DNA from: Dastarcus helophoroides
Taxonomy: Eukaryota; Arthropoda; Insecta; Coleoptera; Bothrideridae
DNA length: 64,000 bases
Reading direction: 5' to 3'
Assembly (NCBI GenBank): GCA_028583605.1
Contig: CM053335.1
Coordinates: forward strand, 14,536,053-14,600,052
Shown here: piece after piece, positions 49,155 to 59,690 of the stretch
Layout: each line of letters begins with the position of its first letter
Position numbering within the stretch: the first letter of the stretch is position 1
The notes under the pieces: generated by a model
Told to the model about the DNA's origin: nothing
The model's input: the letters and a program-made list of their open reading frames with translations, nothing else
Databases searched by the model: none
Program-made: the position numbers and the translations under genes

Positions 49155-49335
49155 AAGGGAAAGAGAAGAGATACGAAGAGGGGAGATGGAAAAAGAAGAG
49201 AAGCGAAGAAAGAAGAAGAAAAGAGAAAAGAAGAGAACAGAACAAAAGAGAAGAGAAAAGATGGGAAGAGAAAAAATGGGAAGAGCAGAGCTAGGATGTG
49301 AAGAGAAAAGAAGGGAAGAGAAGAGAAGACAAAGA
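49155..49335 (+). repeat. Purine satellite block P4, ~180 bp
   Basis: A decayed G/A tract containing GAAGAGATACGAAGAGG, GATGGGAAGAG and GAGCAGAGCTAGGATG words, the same complex unit as in P3 and P5. It ends at the right flanking direct repeat. Confidence 0.9.
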
Positions 49336-49485
49336 AGTTTTTTCCAAAACTGGTTATTTTTACAAAATTTCCATTTCATTCTTAATACTTCAGTCGTTTT
49401 TCAAAACATTGACTTTTTTATTAAAGTTGGAATCCGTTTAGGGAAAATATTGCACTCGCTGAGAATTTCATTTCAGCGAGCTTAA
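49336..49485 (+). repeat. Flanking direct repeat, right copy
   Basis: Diverged copy of 43304-43440: both contain ACAAAATTTCCATTTCATTC, a GTTGGAATC block, an AAAATATT block and a CTCGCTGA..TTTCATT..GCGAGCTTA end. Here it follows a purine block, whereas the left copy precedes one. Confidence 0.85.
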
Positions 49486-50085
49486 CCCGATAACAATTTT
49501 GAAATACTGCCCCAAAAGCTGAAGTGAAGTGGCTCCATTTTTCCGCAGTATTGGCTAAATTAGTTCATTTGATAACCTTTGCCGAAAGGTTGCTATTGAA
49601 GCTACTGAAGGCCTGAAGCTAGGTCGTTCGAATTTCATTTAGCATAAGGTCGTCAATCGAAAATTGTCCGAATTCTTCGAACGTACACAGGTGTTCTCGA
49701 CTTTACGAGTATGAAGAAAGTAGTTCAAATGTTTATTAAACCGAGGATACGTATAAATAATGAATAAATAGTAATATTAGCGGTATTAAATTTATAAATG
49801 ACATAAAACTATAATTTATTGCCCACAAAGACAAATATATTGCTACATGGCCAGGTATTTTACAATCTCATTATCAAGTTTACGAGAAAGAAATGTATAT
49901 TACTTAACCAATCCTTTATTGAACACAATTCGTAGAAATGAAGAAATTATCCATGTAAGATTAATGGAATAACGGCACAAATGAGTAAAGTCTTCTGGGA
50001 ATAATTTAATCTTAAACGAAAGTACTCGTTTTAGTGTCTGTATATTTGTAATTTGGCCTTTGGCATCACAAAAAATTTGTCCCCG

Positions 50086-50169
50086 CATCAATTCGTGTGA
50101 TCCACCATCAATTTGGTATGATCCCACATCAATTTGGTATGATCCCACATCAATTTCGTATGATCCACC
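50086..50169 (+). repeat. 21-bp minisatellite, 4 copies
   Basis: CATCAATTTGGTATGATCCCA is present in two exact copies, flanked by variants with TTCGTGTGATCCAC and TTTCGTATGATCCAC. Confidence 0.95.
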
Positions 50170-50569
50170 AAAAAAATCTCCTTACAGCTTATGTCTCCGA
50201 ATGGAAATAACGAAAAATGCTTAAAGACGTCAATTTTGGTTTTAAGACAACTTAAAATTTTGTATTACGTAATAGTAAGTTTTCACTTAGAAAATTAATA
50301 TTGGTTTTGATTGGGGTTTCGTTTTGGTAAAAGCGTATTACGAACTTAAAGTACACTTTTCAAGCAGGAAGGAAATACCAACAATTTTATTCAATTTACT
50401 AAGACACTGAACAATTCGCACAAACCTCGGATTTGACTCATCTTATTACTCATTGCTGGTAATTTATCTACTAATTATTCAGATTTTATATATGAATGGT
50501 ATTTAAGAAACTTAATAGCGCAGCAGGCCGTGAAATTAAAAGTGTATAGACAGCTTTAACAAAATAAAA

Positions 50570-50635
50570 TGTTTACTAGATGTGTGTATATGTATGTGTG
50601 TCATTGGTGTGATTATAATCAACATCTAGTAAACA
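50570..50635. other. Perfect 14-bp inverted repeat (stem-loop)
   Basis: TGTTTACTAGATGT (50570-50583) and ACATCTAGTAAACA (50622-50635) are exact reverse complements around a 38-nt GT-rich spacer. No associated gene or element end is recognised. Confidence 0.85.
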
Positions 50636-51535
50636 AATCAAATAATTATAAGAAGCAATTGGGAAGATATGCGGCGAAGAAATTACTCAATAGGTTCGAG
50701 ACGTCTGTGGAATGTTTACAAGCAATTAGTCGTCCTAAAGTTGGTGATGGTATCCTAAGTTGGTTATTATAATTTTGAAGAAGTGTTTGATTTGTCAAAC
50801 AAATAACACACTAAGCTGAGGCCTTTGGGTGTTACGATGCTGGGTAAAAATAAATTCATCACTATTTCAGTAGCTTCAAAATTTCATTGCACTCGTAGTT
50901 CACCAATTTTACTTCTCAGGTACAGAGTGACTGCAAACGTTGAAACAAAATACCCGAACATGTGGACCAAAAGCGAGGGAATAGGAATACACATCAGTTT
51001 GCTTGTCAGAAGTAATTGTGCAGTGAAGTAAAAGAGAAAGATAAAATTATCGAGTCAGAAGCGTAGGAGTGAGATAAGTAGGGAGTTATTCCGACTGAAA
51101 ATCTCAACAATAACATTATTCACACACAAATACCTGCCATAGCCCGACAATAGAGAAATTGGGATGTGTTATTTTTTTAAATGCCCCTCCGTCCGTCTCT
51201 ACCCGAATGCGTTTTACCTGATATATGATTTTTGAATTTTTATGAAAAGTCATGCTCGCTCTCAGCGGCCGTTTGAATTCTAAATGCAGATAAGTGTCAG
51301 ATTTGTAAAGAACTTGATGTATGCCCATCTTTTTGTGAAGAAGAGAAATAAATTTTATATCGCCGGTCAAATCTAGAAATCACTCTTCCAAATCTCACGA
51401 ACAAACGCTTTGTCTTTTTCAACGTCGAAGAAGCAAAACTCACAAGCAGTAGGTTGTGAGTTGGTGTGTTGGTGATCTACACCCAAATTCAACCAAGTTT
51501 CCTTCTGGTTCAAATAATAATTTTTGGAAGAGCAA

Positions 51536-51780
51536 CAGTATAACTTAGCTGGTTAGGGCTGCCTCTTCGCTTACGAGAGGTCGGGGGTTTAAACTCCGGT
51601 GCCGATCACCTATTAGGCGAGTTGATAGGGGGAAAATGGTTTTACGTCACCATCACACTAATTTGTGTTACCAACATATTCTAACAGCACAGTATACTGA
51701 TAACATTAAAGTATTTTGGTAATGCGTGATGGTAACGCCTGACGGTTAAGCGAAATTCCCTATCCAAAATCGTTCAATAC
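51536..51780 (+). mobile_element. tRNA-derived SINE-like element with foldback tail
   Basis: The head resembles a tRNA gene: an A-box-like TAGCTGGTTAGGG at 51546-51558, an anticodon-arm-like CCTCTTCGCTTACGAGAGG and a B-box-like GGTTTAAACTCC at 51586-51597, at a normal spacing. The arm does not give a standard 7-nt loop with T33 and no acceptor stem closes, so it is not a functional tRNA. Downstream, GATAGGGGGAAAATGG with CCATCACACTAATTTGTGTT is mirrored by GGTAATGCGTGATGGTAACG and GAAATTCCCTATC, an imperfect foldback. Part of the tail resembles 61684-61760. Confidence 0.5.
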
Positions 51781-52490
51781 TCATTTAAAAAAATGTTAAA
51801 GTAGCTTTGACGTCGTAACCACAATATTTTTAACAACTAAAACAAATGAGAAGAAATGTGGCATATACCCTAGAATTTTGTACGTGTCTCACTTTGGACA
51901 CCCCTGATTTAAGTCAAAACGCAGAAAATTTTCGAAAACGTTGATAAAATCTTCTAAAATAAGACAAATTTGCAGCTATTCCCATCGTTTTAGCTACACA
52001 CAACAACAAAGAATTAAAAAAAAATTCTTTCGCAAAGTTCAATTACTGGAACCCCTAAAATTAGAAGGCATAAAACATAATAAATGTCTGCGTTGTCGGG
52101 CCTGGGACCAGATTTCAGCGCAAATTCTAAAAATCAAAGCCACCTGCTGTTTCGAATTAAGGAGCGTACTAACCAACAAAAAATGCACCGAAATTTGCCC
52201 TTGAGAGAGGTTTTTGTTTTGCCTGCATTAGATTTGTTGCGCTCATGCCGCAAACGGACGGATGCATTCCGACCCATCCGCATACGCTACCCAACATAAA
52301 ACCAGCAACCACCACTTATCTGCACCGTTGATTGAAATTCAGTCAACGTCTTCACTTAAATTTATCCAGAAGAGCACAAACGAAAACTCTATAAAGCCGA
52401 AATATCGAAATTAAAGATCGAAAAAAATCCAATTTCGTGATGAGAGGGCCGCATGAACCGCTGGCTGAATTTGGAAACCTCTGCTCTAAA
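51781..52490. other. Unique DNA, no gene identified
   Basis: Moderately GC-rich at 52070-52310, with overlapping frames at 51941-52204 and 52084-52299 but no convincing splice sites or domain. Nothing else recognised. Confidence 0.5.
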
Positions 52491-52499
52491 CTAAAGAAG

Positions 52500-53400
52500 A
52501 TATTTCTAAAAAATAAATCTAAATTATTAGAGAAAATGTTGAATTTTTAAAAAGCGAAATTCGAGAAAATCGTCAAGAATTTATTTACAAAACTCTCTTC
52601 TTAAAGTAGAAATTTCCAAAAAATGAATCAAAATTATTTTTGAAAATAGGCAAATACTGAAACTATGAACTTTGGGAAAATCGTCAAAGGTTTATTTAAA
52701 AAATATCTCATCTTAGATTAAAGTAGAAATTTCTAAAAAACGAATCAAACTTATTTTTGAAAATAGGCTAATTTTGAAATTATGAAATTTGGTAAAATCG
52801 TCAAAGGTTTATTTAAAAAATATCTCATCTTAGATTAAAGTAGAAATTTGCAAAAAATGAATCAAACTTATTTTTAAAAATAGGCGAATTTTAAAACTAT
52901 GAAATTTGGGAAAATCGTCAAAGGTTTATTTAAAAAATATCTCATCTTGGATTAAAGTAGAATTTTCCAAAAAATGAATCAAATTTATTTTTAAAAGTAG
53001 GCGAATTTTGAAATTATGAAATTTAGGAAAATCGTCAAAAGTTTATTAAAAAAGCTCTCTTCGTAGATTAAAGAAAAAATTTCCAAAAAAAATTAATCAA
53101 AATGATTGGAAAACACGGCGAAATTTTAAAATTATTAAATTTTAGAAAATCGTCAATGGTTTATTTAAGAAGCTTCCTTAGATTAAAGAAGAATTTTCCC
53201 CAAAATAAATCAAAACTTCTAGAAAAACCGCCCAAATTTCAAATTAAGAAATTCAAGGAAATTGTCAAACGTTAATTTGAATAAACCCTCTTCCGAGATT
53301 AAAACAGAAATTTCCAAAAATGTAATTAAAATTATTAAAAAAAACACATTATCAAATTTTAGAAAGTCTCAAAAAAATCTATCTTTTTAAATAAAGAAGA
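52500..53400 (+). repeat. 117-bp tandem repeat, left part, ~7-8 copies
   Basis: The landmark TCGTCAAAGGTTTATTTAAA or variant is at 52570, 52681, 52798, 52915, 53032, 53150 and 53262 (spacings 111, 117, 117, 117, 118, 112). Central copies are very similar and edge copies are diverged. Each unit also has TAGATTAAAGTAGAAATTTC and AAATGAATCAAACTTATTTT blocks. Confidence 0.93.
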
Positions 53401-53471
53401 AATTTTCAAAGAAACGCGAATTTTGAGTTGATGGTCAAAAGCTCCAAAAAAATACATAGGTTTTCTGTCGA

Positions 53472-56400
53472 TGAGATGAAAAGAAAAGAGATGTGAAGGG
53501 AAGTAAAGAAATGGACATGTATAAAACGGGAAGAGGATAGGAAGACCAGAGATGAGATGAAATGAGGTGAGATGAAATGAGAAGATATGAAATGGGAATA
53601 AAAAGATGGAAACGGATGAAACGGGAAGAGAAAAAAACAGAAGCGAAGAGATGAAAAGAGGAGAAAAGAGAAGAAAAGAGATGAAAATATATAAGAGAAA
53701 AGAGATAGGAGGAGAAGAGATGGGTAGAGCAGAACCAGGAAGAGAAAAGAAGAGAAAGGAAGAGAAGAGACGGGATGAAAAGGGATGGAATGAGAAGAGA
53801 CGGGATGAAAAGGGATGGAATGAGAAGAGACGGGATGAAAAGGGATGGAATGAGAAGAGATGGGAAGAGAAGAGATGGGAAGAGAAAAGAAGAGAAGAGA
53901 AAAGAGAAGAAGAGAAGAGGCGAGAAAGGAAGAGAAGAGAAGAGCAGAAAGGAGAAGAAAAGAGAAGAAAAGAGAAGAGAAGAATAGAGAAAAGAGAAAA
54001 GAAGAGAAGAGAAGAGATAGGAAGAGAAGAGACAGGATGAGAAGAGATGGAATGAAAAGAGATAGGAAGAGAAGAGATGAGAAGAGAAAAGAAAAGAGAA
54101 GAGAGGAGACGAGAAAAGAAGAGAAAAAAAAAGAAAAAAAAGAAAAAAAGAAAATAAGTGAAAAGCAAATAAGAGAAAAGAAGAGGAAGATATAGGAGAA
54201 AGAAATGGAAAGAGAAAAGAAAAAAGGGAAAAGTAGGGAAGAGAAAAGAAGAAATGAGAAGAAAAAAGAAGAGAAAAGAAGAGAAGAGCAGAGAAGAGAA
54301 GAGAAAAAATGGAAAGAGGAGAAAAGAAAAAATAGAGATCAAAAAAAATGGGAAGTAAAGAGATGGGAAGAAAAGAGATGGAATAGGAATGAAAGAAAAG
54401 AAAGGAGAAGAGAAGAGATGAAAATAAATAGGAAGGAAAGAGATAGAAAGAGAAGAGATGGGTAGAGCAGAGCCAGGAAGAAAAGAGAAGAGAAGAGAAA
54501 AGAAAAGAAGAGATAGGAAGAGAAGAGACAGGATGAAAAGAGATGGAATGAGAAGAGATGGGAAGAGAAGAGATAGGAAGAGAAAAGAAGAGAGGAGAAA
54601 GGTCGAGAAGAGAGGAGGCGAGAAAAGAAGAGTAGAGGAGAAAAGAAAAGAGAAGAGAAAAGAAAATAAGAGGAGAGAAGACAAGATAAGAGAAGAGAAG
54701 AGAAGAGAAGAGAAGAGAAGAGAAGAGAAGAGAAGAGAAGAGAAGAGAAGAGAAGAGAAGAGAAGAGAAGAGAAGAGAAGAGAAGAGAAGAGAAGAGAAG
54801 AGAAGAGAAGAGAAGAGAAGAGAAGAGAAGAGATAGGAAGAGAAGAGACAGGATGAGAAGAGATGGAATGAAAAGAGATGGAATGAGAAGAGAAGAGATG
54901 AAAATAAATAGGAAGGAAAGAGATAGAAAGAGAAAAGATGGGTAGAGCAGAGCCAGGAAGAAAAGAGAAGAGAAGAGAAAAGAAAAGAAGAGATAGGAAG
55001 AGAAGAGACAGGATGAAAAGAGATGGAATGAGAAGAGATGGGAAGAGAAGAGATGAGAAAAGTCGAGAAGAGAGGAGGCGAGAAAAGAAGAGAAGAGGAG
55101 AAAAGAAAAGAAAAGAGAAGAGAAAAGAAAATAAGAGGAGATAAGAGAAGAGAAGAGGAGAGAAAAGAAGAGAAGAGAAGAGAAGAGACGAGAAGAGAAG
55201 AGAAGAGAAGAGAAGAGAAGAGAAGAGAAGAGAAGAGAAGAGAAGAGAAGAGAAGAGAAGAGAAGAGATAGGAAGAGAAGAGATAGGAAGAGAAGAGATA
55301 GGAAGAGAAGAGACAGGATGAGAAGAGATGGAATCAGAAGAGATGGGAAGAGAAAAGAAAAAAGGAGAAAATAAGAGACGAGAAGACAAAAGAAAAGAAG
55401 AGAAGAAAAGAAAAAAGAAGAGAAGAGAAGAGAAGAGATAGGAAGAAAAGAGATGAGAAGAGAAAATAAGAGACGAGAAGAGAAAAGAGAAGAAAGGAGA
55501 CGAGAAAAGAAGAGAAAAAAAAAGAAAAAAAGAAAAGAAGTGAAAAGCAAATAAGAGAAAAGAAGAGGAAGGTATAGGAGAAAGAAATGGAAAGAGAAAA
55601 TAAGAGACGAGACGACAAAAGAAAAGAAGAGAACAAAAGAAAAAAGAAGAGAAAAAGAAGAAAAGAAGAGAAGAGCAAAGAAGAGAAAAGAAGAGGAAGA
55701 GATAAGAGAAAGAAATGGGAAGAGAAGAGAAGGGAAGAGAAGAGAAGAAAAAGACGAGAAGAGAAGAGGCGAGAAAAGAAGAGAAAAAAGGAGAGGAGAA
55801 GAGAACAGAAGAGAAGAGAAGAGAAGAGAAGGGAAGAAATGGAAATAGGAAAAAAGAGAAGAAAAAAGATGAAAATAAATGGGAAGGAAAGAGATGAGAA
55901 GAGAAAAGATGGATAGAGCAGAGCTAGAAAGAGAAGAGATAGGAAGAGAAGAGACAGGATGAAAAGAGATGGAATAAGAAGAGATGGGAGGAGAAGAAAT
56001 GGGAAGGGAGGAGAAGAAATGGGAAGAGAAGAGAAGAAATGGAAAGAGGAGAAAAGAGAAGAAAAGAGAAGAAAAGAGATAAAAATAAATGGGAAGGAAA
56101 GAGATGAGAAGAGAAGAGATGGGTAGAGCAGAGCCAGGAAGAGAAGAGAAGAGAAAAGAAGATATAGAAAGAGAAGAGACAGGATGAAAAGAGATGGAAT
56201 GAGAAGAGATGGGAAGAGAAAAGTAGAAGAGAGGAGAAAAGAGGAGAAAAGATTAGAGAAGAAGAGGGAAGAGAAGAGATGAGAAGAGAAGAGTAAAGAA
56301 AAGAAAAGAAGAAAAAAGAAGAAAAAAGAAGAGAAGAGAAGCGAAGAAAAGAGAAGAGGAAGATATAGGAAACGAATAAATCGGAGGAGAAGAGATAGGA

Positions 56401-58128
56401 AGAAAAGAAATGGGAAGAAAAGAGAAGAAATGGAAAGAGGAGAAAACAGAAGAAGAGATGAAAATAAATGGGAGGGAAAGAGATGGGAAGAGAAGAAATA
56501 GGTAGGAAGAGAAGAGACAGGATGAAAAAAGATGGAAAATAAAAAATGGGAAGAGAAAAGAAGAAATAAAGAGAAGAGAGATGAAAAGAACAGAAGAAAA
56601 GAGAAGAGACGAGAAGAGAAAAAAAAATAAAAGAAAAGAAGACAAAGAAGAGAAAGAGAAGAGAAGGGAAGAGAAGAGAAGAAAAGAGAAGAGAAGAGAA
56701 GAGAAGAGAAAAGAAGAGAAGAGAAGAGATGAGAAGAGATGAGAAGAGATGAGAAGAGATGAGAAGAGATGAGAAGAGATGAGAAGAGATGAGAAGAGAT
56801 GAGAAGAGATGAGAAGAGATGAGAGGAGATGAGAGGAGATGAGAGGAGATGAGAGGAGATGAGAGGAGATGAGAGGAGATGAGAGGAGATGAGAGGAAAT
56901 GAGAAGAGATGAGAAGAGATGAGAAGAGATGAGAAGAGATGAGAAGAGATGAGAAGAGACGAGAAGAGATGAGAAGAGACGAGAAGAGACGAGAAGAGAC
57001 GAGAAGAGACGAGAAGAGACGAGAAGAGACGAGAAGAGACGAGAAGAGACGAGAAGAGACGAGAAGAGACGAGAAGAGACGAGAAGAGGATGAGAAGAGA
57101 AGAGATGAGATGAGATGAGAAGAGATGAGATGAGAAGAGATGAGATGAGATGAGATGAGATGAGATGAGATGAGATGAGATGAGATGAGATGAGATGAGA
57201 TGAGATGAGATGAGATGAGATGAGATGAGATGAGATGAGATGAGATGAGATGAGATGAGATGAGATGAGATGAGATGAGAGAGATGAGAAATGAGATGAG
57301 ATGAGATGAGATGAGATGAGATGAGATGAGATGAGATGAGATGAGATGAGATGAGATGAGATGAGATGAGATGAGATGAGATGAGATGAGATGAGATGAG
57401 ATGAGATGAGATGAGATGAGATGAGATGAGATGAGATGAGATGAGATGAGATGAGATGAGATGAGATGAGATGAGAAGAGATGAGAAGAGATGAGATGAG
57501 ATGAGATGAGATGAGATGAGATGAGATGAGATGAGATGAGATGAGATGAGATGAGATGAGATGAGATGAGATGAGATGAGATGAGATGAGATGAGAAGAG
57601 ATGAGAAGAGATGAGATGAGATGAGATGAGATGAGATGAGATGAGATGAGATGAGATGAGATGAGATGAGATGAGATGAGATGAGATGAGATGAGATGAG
57701 ATGAGATGAGATGAGATGAGATGAGATGAGATGAGATGAGATGAGATGGATGAGATGAGATGAGATGAGATGAGATGAGATGAGAAGAGATGAGATTTTT
57801 TTTTTTTTTTTTTTGAGATGAGAAGAGATGAGATGAGAAGATTGAGATGAGATGAGATGAGATGAGATGAGATGAGATGAGATGAGATGAGAAGAGAAAG
57901 TAAGAGAAAAGAAGAAAAAAGAAGAGAAGTGAAAAGAAGAGAAGTGAAGTGAAGGGAAGAGAAGAGGAATAGATAGGAAACGAAGAAATCGGAGGAGAAG
58001 AGATGGGAAGAGAAGAAATGGGAAGAGAAGAAAGGAGAAGAGAAGAGAAGGGAAGGGAAGCGAAAAGAAAAAAAGAAAAGAGAAGGAAGAGAAGAAAGAG
58101 TAGACAAAAGAGCAGAGAAAGGAGAAGA
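53472..58128 (+). repeat. Purine satellite block P5, ~4.7 kb
   Basis: The left part is a complex purine repeat: the segment starting AAAATAAATAGGAAGGAAAG at 54421 recurs at 54901, exactly 480 bp away, including GGGTAGAGCAGAGCCAGGAA and GACAGGATGAAAAGAGATGG. Related copies lie near 53723, 55871 and 56083. The right part steps through pure decamer and pentamer arrays: GAGAAGAGAT at about 56720-56820, GAGAGGAGAT at 56820-56895, GAGACGAGAA at 56958-57090, then (GAGAT)n at 57100-57890. The 744-codon and 676-codon minus-strand frames are repeat artefacts. Confidence 0.97.
57100..57890 (+). repeat. (GAGAT)n pentamer array, ~790 bp
   Basis: Nearly perfect TGAGA units with occasional GAGAA variants, two of them in near-identical settings about 120 bp apart (57475 and 57595). 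One clean insertion of 19 consecutive T (57796-57814) lies inside this otherwise T-run-free purine block. Confidence 0.97.
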
Positions 58129-58139
58129 TTTTTTAGAAC

Positions 58140-58318
58140 TAGTTAACAACAAGAACAATTAATTAAAATTATTAGAAAAAATGCAAAATTTTAAAATTAT
58201 AAACTTTGAAAAAATCGTCAAAACTTCATTAAAAAATCTCTCTTTTTAGATTAAAGAAGAAATTTCCAAAAAAATTAATCAAAAAAAGACGCCGAATTTT
58301 TAGCAACTCAAAATTCGC
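58140..58318 (+). repeat. 117-bp repeat, right part, forward orientation
   Basis: AAATCGTCAAAACTTCATTA, TTTTTAGATTAAAGAAGAAA and TTTCCAAAAAAATTAATCAA match the array left of P5 in the same orientation. The purine block therefore lies within the array. Confidence 0.88.
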
Positions 58319-58502
58319 GATTTTTTCTAATAATTTTGATTGATATTTGGAAATTTCTTTTCTAATAGAGAAAGATAGATCTTTTTAAATAGAGAAAGAT
58401 CTTTTTTAATAAACTTTTGACGAGTTTCTCAAATTTGATAATTTTAAAATTAGGCGTTTTTTCCAATAATTTTGATTAATTTTTTTGGACATTTCTTCTT
58501 AC
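58319..58502 (-). repeat. 117-bp repeat, inverted copies
   Basis: AATAATTTTGATTGATATTT, GGAAATTTCTTTTCTAAT and AATAAACTTTTGACGAGTTT are the reverse complement of the 117-bp unit. About 1.5 units are present, meeting the forward copies head to head near 58318. Confidence 0.88.
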
Positions 58503-58580
58503 AAGCGTCTCTTCTCTTTTATTCTCTTCTCTTCTTATCTCTTTTCTCCTCTCTTTTCTTCTCTTCTCTTATTTTCTCTT
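58503..58580 (-). repeat. Inverted purine-satellite fragment (CT-rich on +)
   Basis: A run of TTCTCTTCTCTTCTTATCTC-like sequence, the reverse complement of the GAGAA family. It is the only piece of that family in the opposite orientation in this window. Confidence 0.92.
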
Positions 58581-59329
58581 CAAAATTGAAAAATGATTTT
58601 TCGAATTTTTAGTCGAAATATCGAAAAAAAATTGAAATACTGCTATCAAGGTCAACATTTCGAAAAAGAAAAATTCAACTTTCCTAGAAATAGATTTTGA
58701 TTTAACGGTCAAATAACGAACGAAATAATCACATTACTTAAACGATTGTACAGTAAAAATTTAAATTTTCAAATTTGGACTTGGCCTCCAGAAAAATGTC
58801 GAAATTTTCGAGTTTAAACAAAAAAACCAGAATCTCGAAAAGTCGAGTTTCGATTTTTTCTTAGTAACTTCAAATTGAAATCGAAGATTGGGGGACAATT
58901 GAAATTTGGTTTAATGTAAGGCCTGAAATGTTGAGCACAAGCTAAAAGTCGAATTAAATTCTGAAAGTCGAAATTAAATTCTGAAATTCGAAATAAAGTT
59001 CTGAAAATCGAAATTAAATTCAACATTTCAAATTTAAAAAGAAAATTATCAAAATGAAATGGAGAATTTTGGTAATGTTGGGTTCGTGACTTGGAACTTT
59101 GAGAAAATCATTTTCTTTTTTTTGGATTAGCTTCGGAATATGTCCACTGAAAGTCGAAATTTCGCAAAAAGCAGTTGACATTTTTGGAAAAGTTCGAAAT
59201 TGCGAAGAGAAAAATTAAATATATTTTGGAAAAAAAGTGGAAATTCTTGTCAATTCGTTTCAATTGTAGACTTACCATAATAAATTAATAATATAATAAA
59301 AAATTAATATAAAATATTTAATCTGTATT
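58581..59329. other. AT-rich DNA with a 20-bp minisatellite
   Basis: Degenerate A/T-rich sequence. At 58941-59020 a 20-bp unit (CTGAAAGTCGAAATTAAATT) is repeated four times with small changes. No coding exon. Confidence 0.7.
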
Positions 59330-59690
59330 AGTAAAATTGAAACGTCTGTTTGTTTGTCTGTCTGTCGACTGGTTTTTTGTCCGGGCTAATCTCGAAAACT
59401 ACTAACGCCATTTTGATGAAACTTTTACTAAAATGTAGGGCGTTTTTCGGGGTACCTTTTAGGTTATTTTTATTCCAACAAAACTCAATCTTTGACTTCA
59501 AAAAACTCAATTTTATTTGAGGTTATCACACAATCCGCAATGTTTATGCTGGTACGATATTGCGCGTCATCTACAATCCTAACGTACTAGAATATGGACC
59601 GCGACCTTTTGAATCTATATTCTGTCAAAATCAAATTATTTTGGAATATGTCATTGGATATTGCGTAGCGCGGGGGCAGCTGTTACATAC
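59330..59690 (+). mobile_element. Degraded insect-type mobile-element remnant (class unsure)
   Basis: The order TCTGTTTGTTTGTCTGTCTG, then GTCCGGGCTAATCTCGAAAA followed by CTACTAACGCCATTTTGATG, is a pattern I associate with common dispersed elements of insect genomes. It continues to a distal GCGTAGCGCGGGGGCAGCTG. The last part is reminiscent of Helitron-like 3' ends. Assignment is from memory of the pattern only. No coding capacity remains. Confidence 0.4.

Larger units (their letters stand above)
49486..51535. other. Unique island, no gene identified
   Basis: Contains a minisatellite, a stem-loop and several short frames. The minus-strand frame 51116-51370 ends at a CAG/GTATTT donor-like site but has no recognised domain or good acceptor. 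The plus-strand frames 50569-50772 and 50825-51031 have no support. Confidence 0.5.

Noticed and set aside
51116..51370. 84-codon minus-strand frame ending at a donor-like CAG/GTATTT
   Set aside because: A second donor-like site lies within it, no good acceptor or start context is evident, and the peptide has no recognisable domain. Kept only as a weak possibility.
51546..51610. Functional tRNA gene
   Set aside because: A- and B-box-like words are present, but the anticodon loop lacks the conserved T33, and no acceptor stem or discriminator closes the molecule. A SINE head fits better.
53359..58158. 676- and 744-codon minus-strand frames, plus Arg/Glu/Lys-rich plus-strand frames in P5
   Set aside because: Same artefact of pentamer repeats; all frames of the block are open and the peptides are pure repeat translations.
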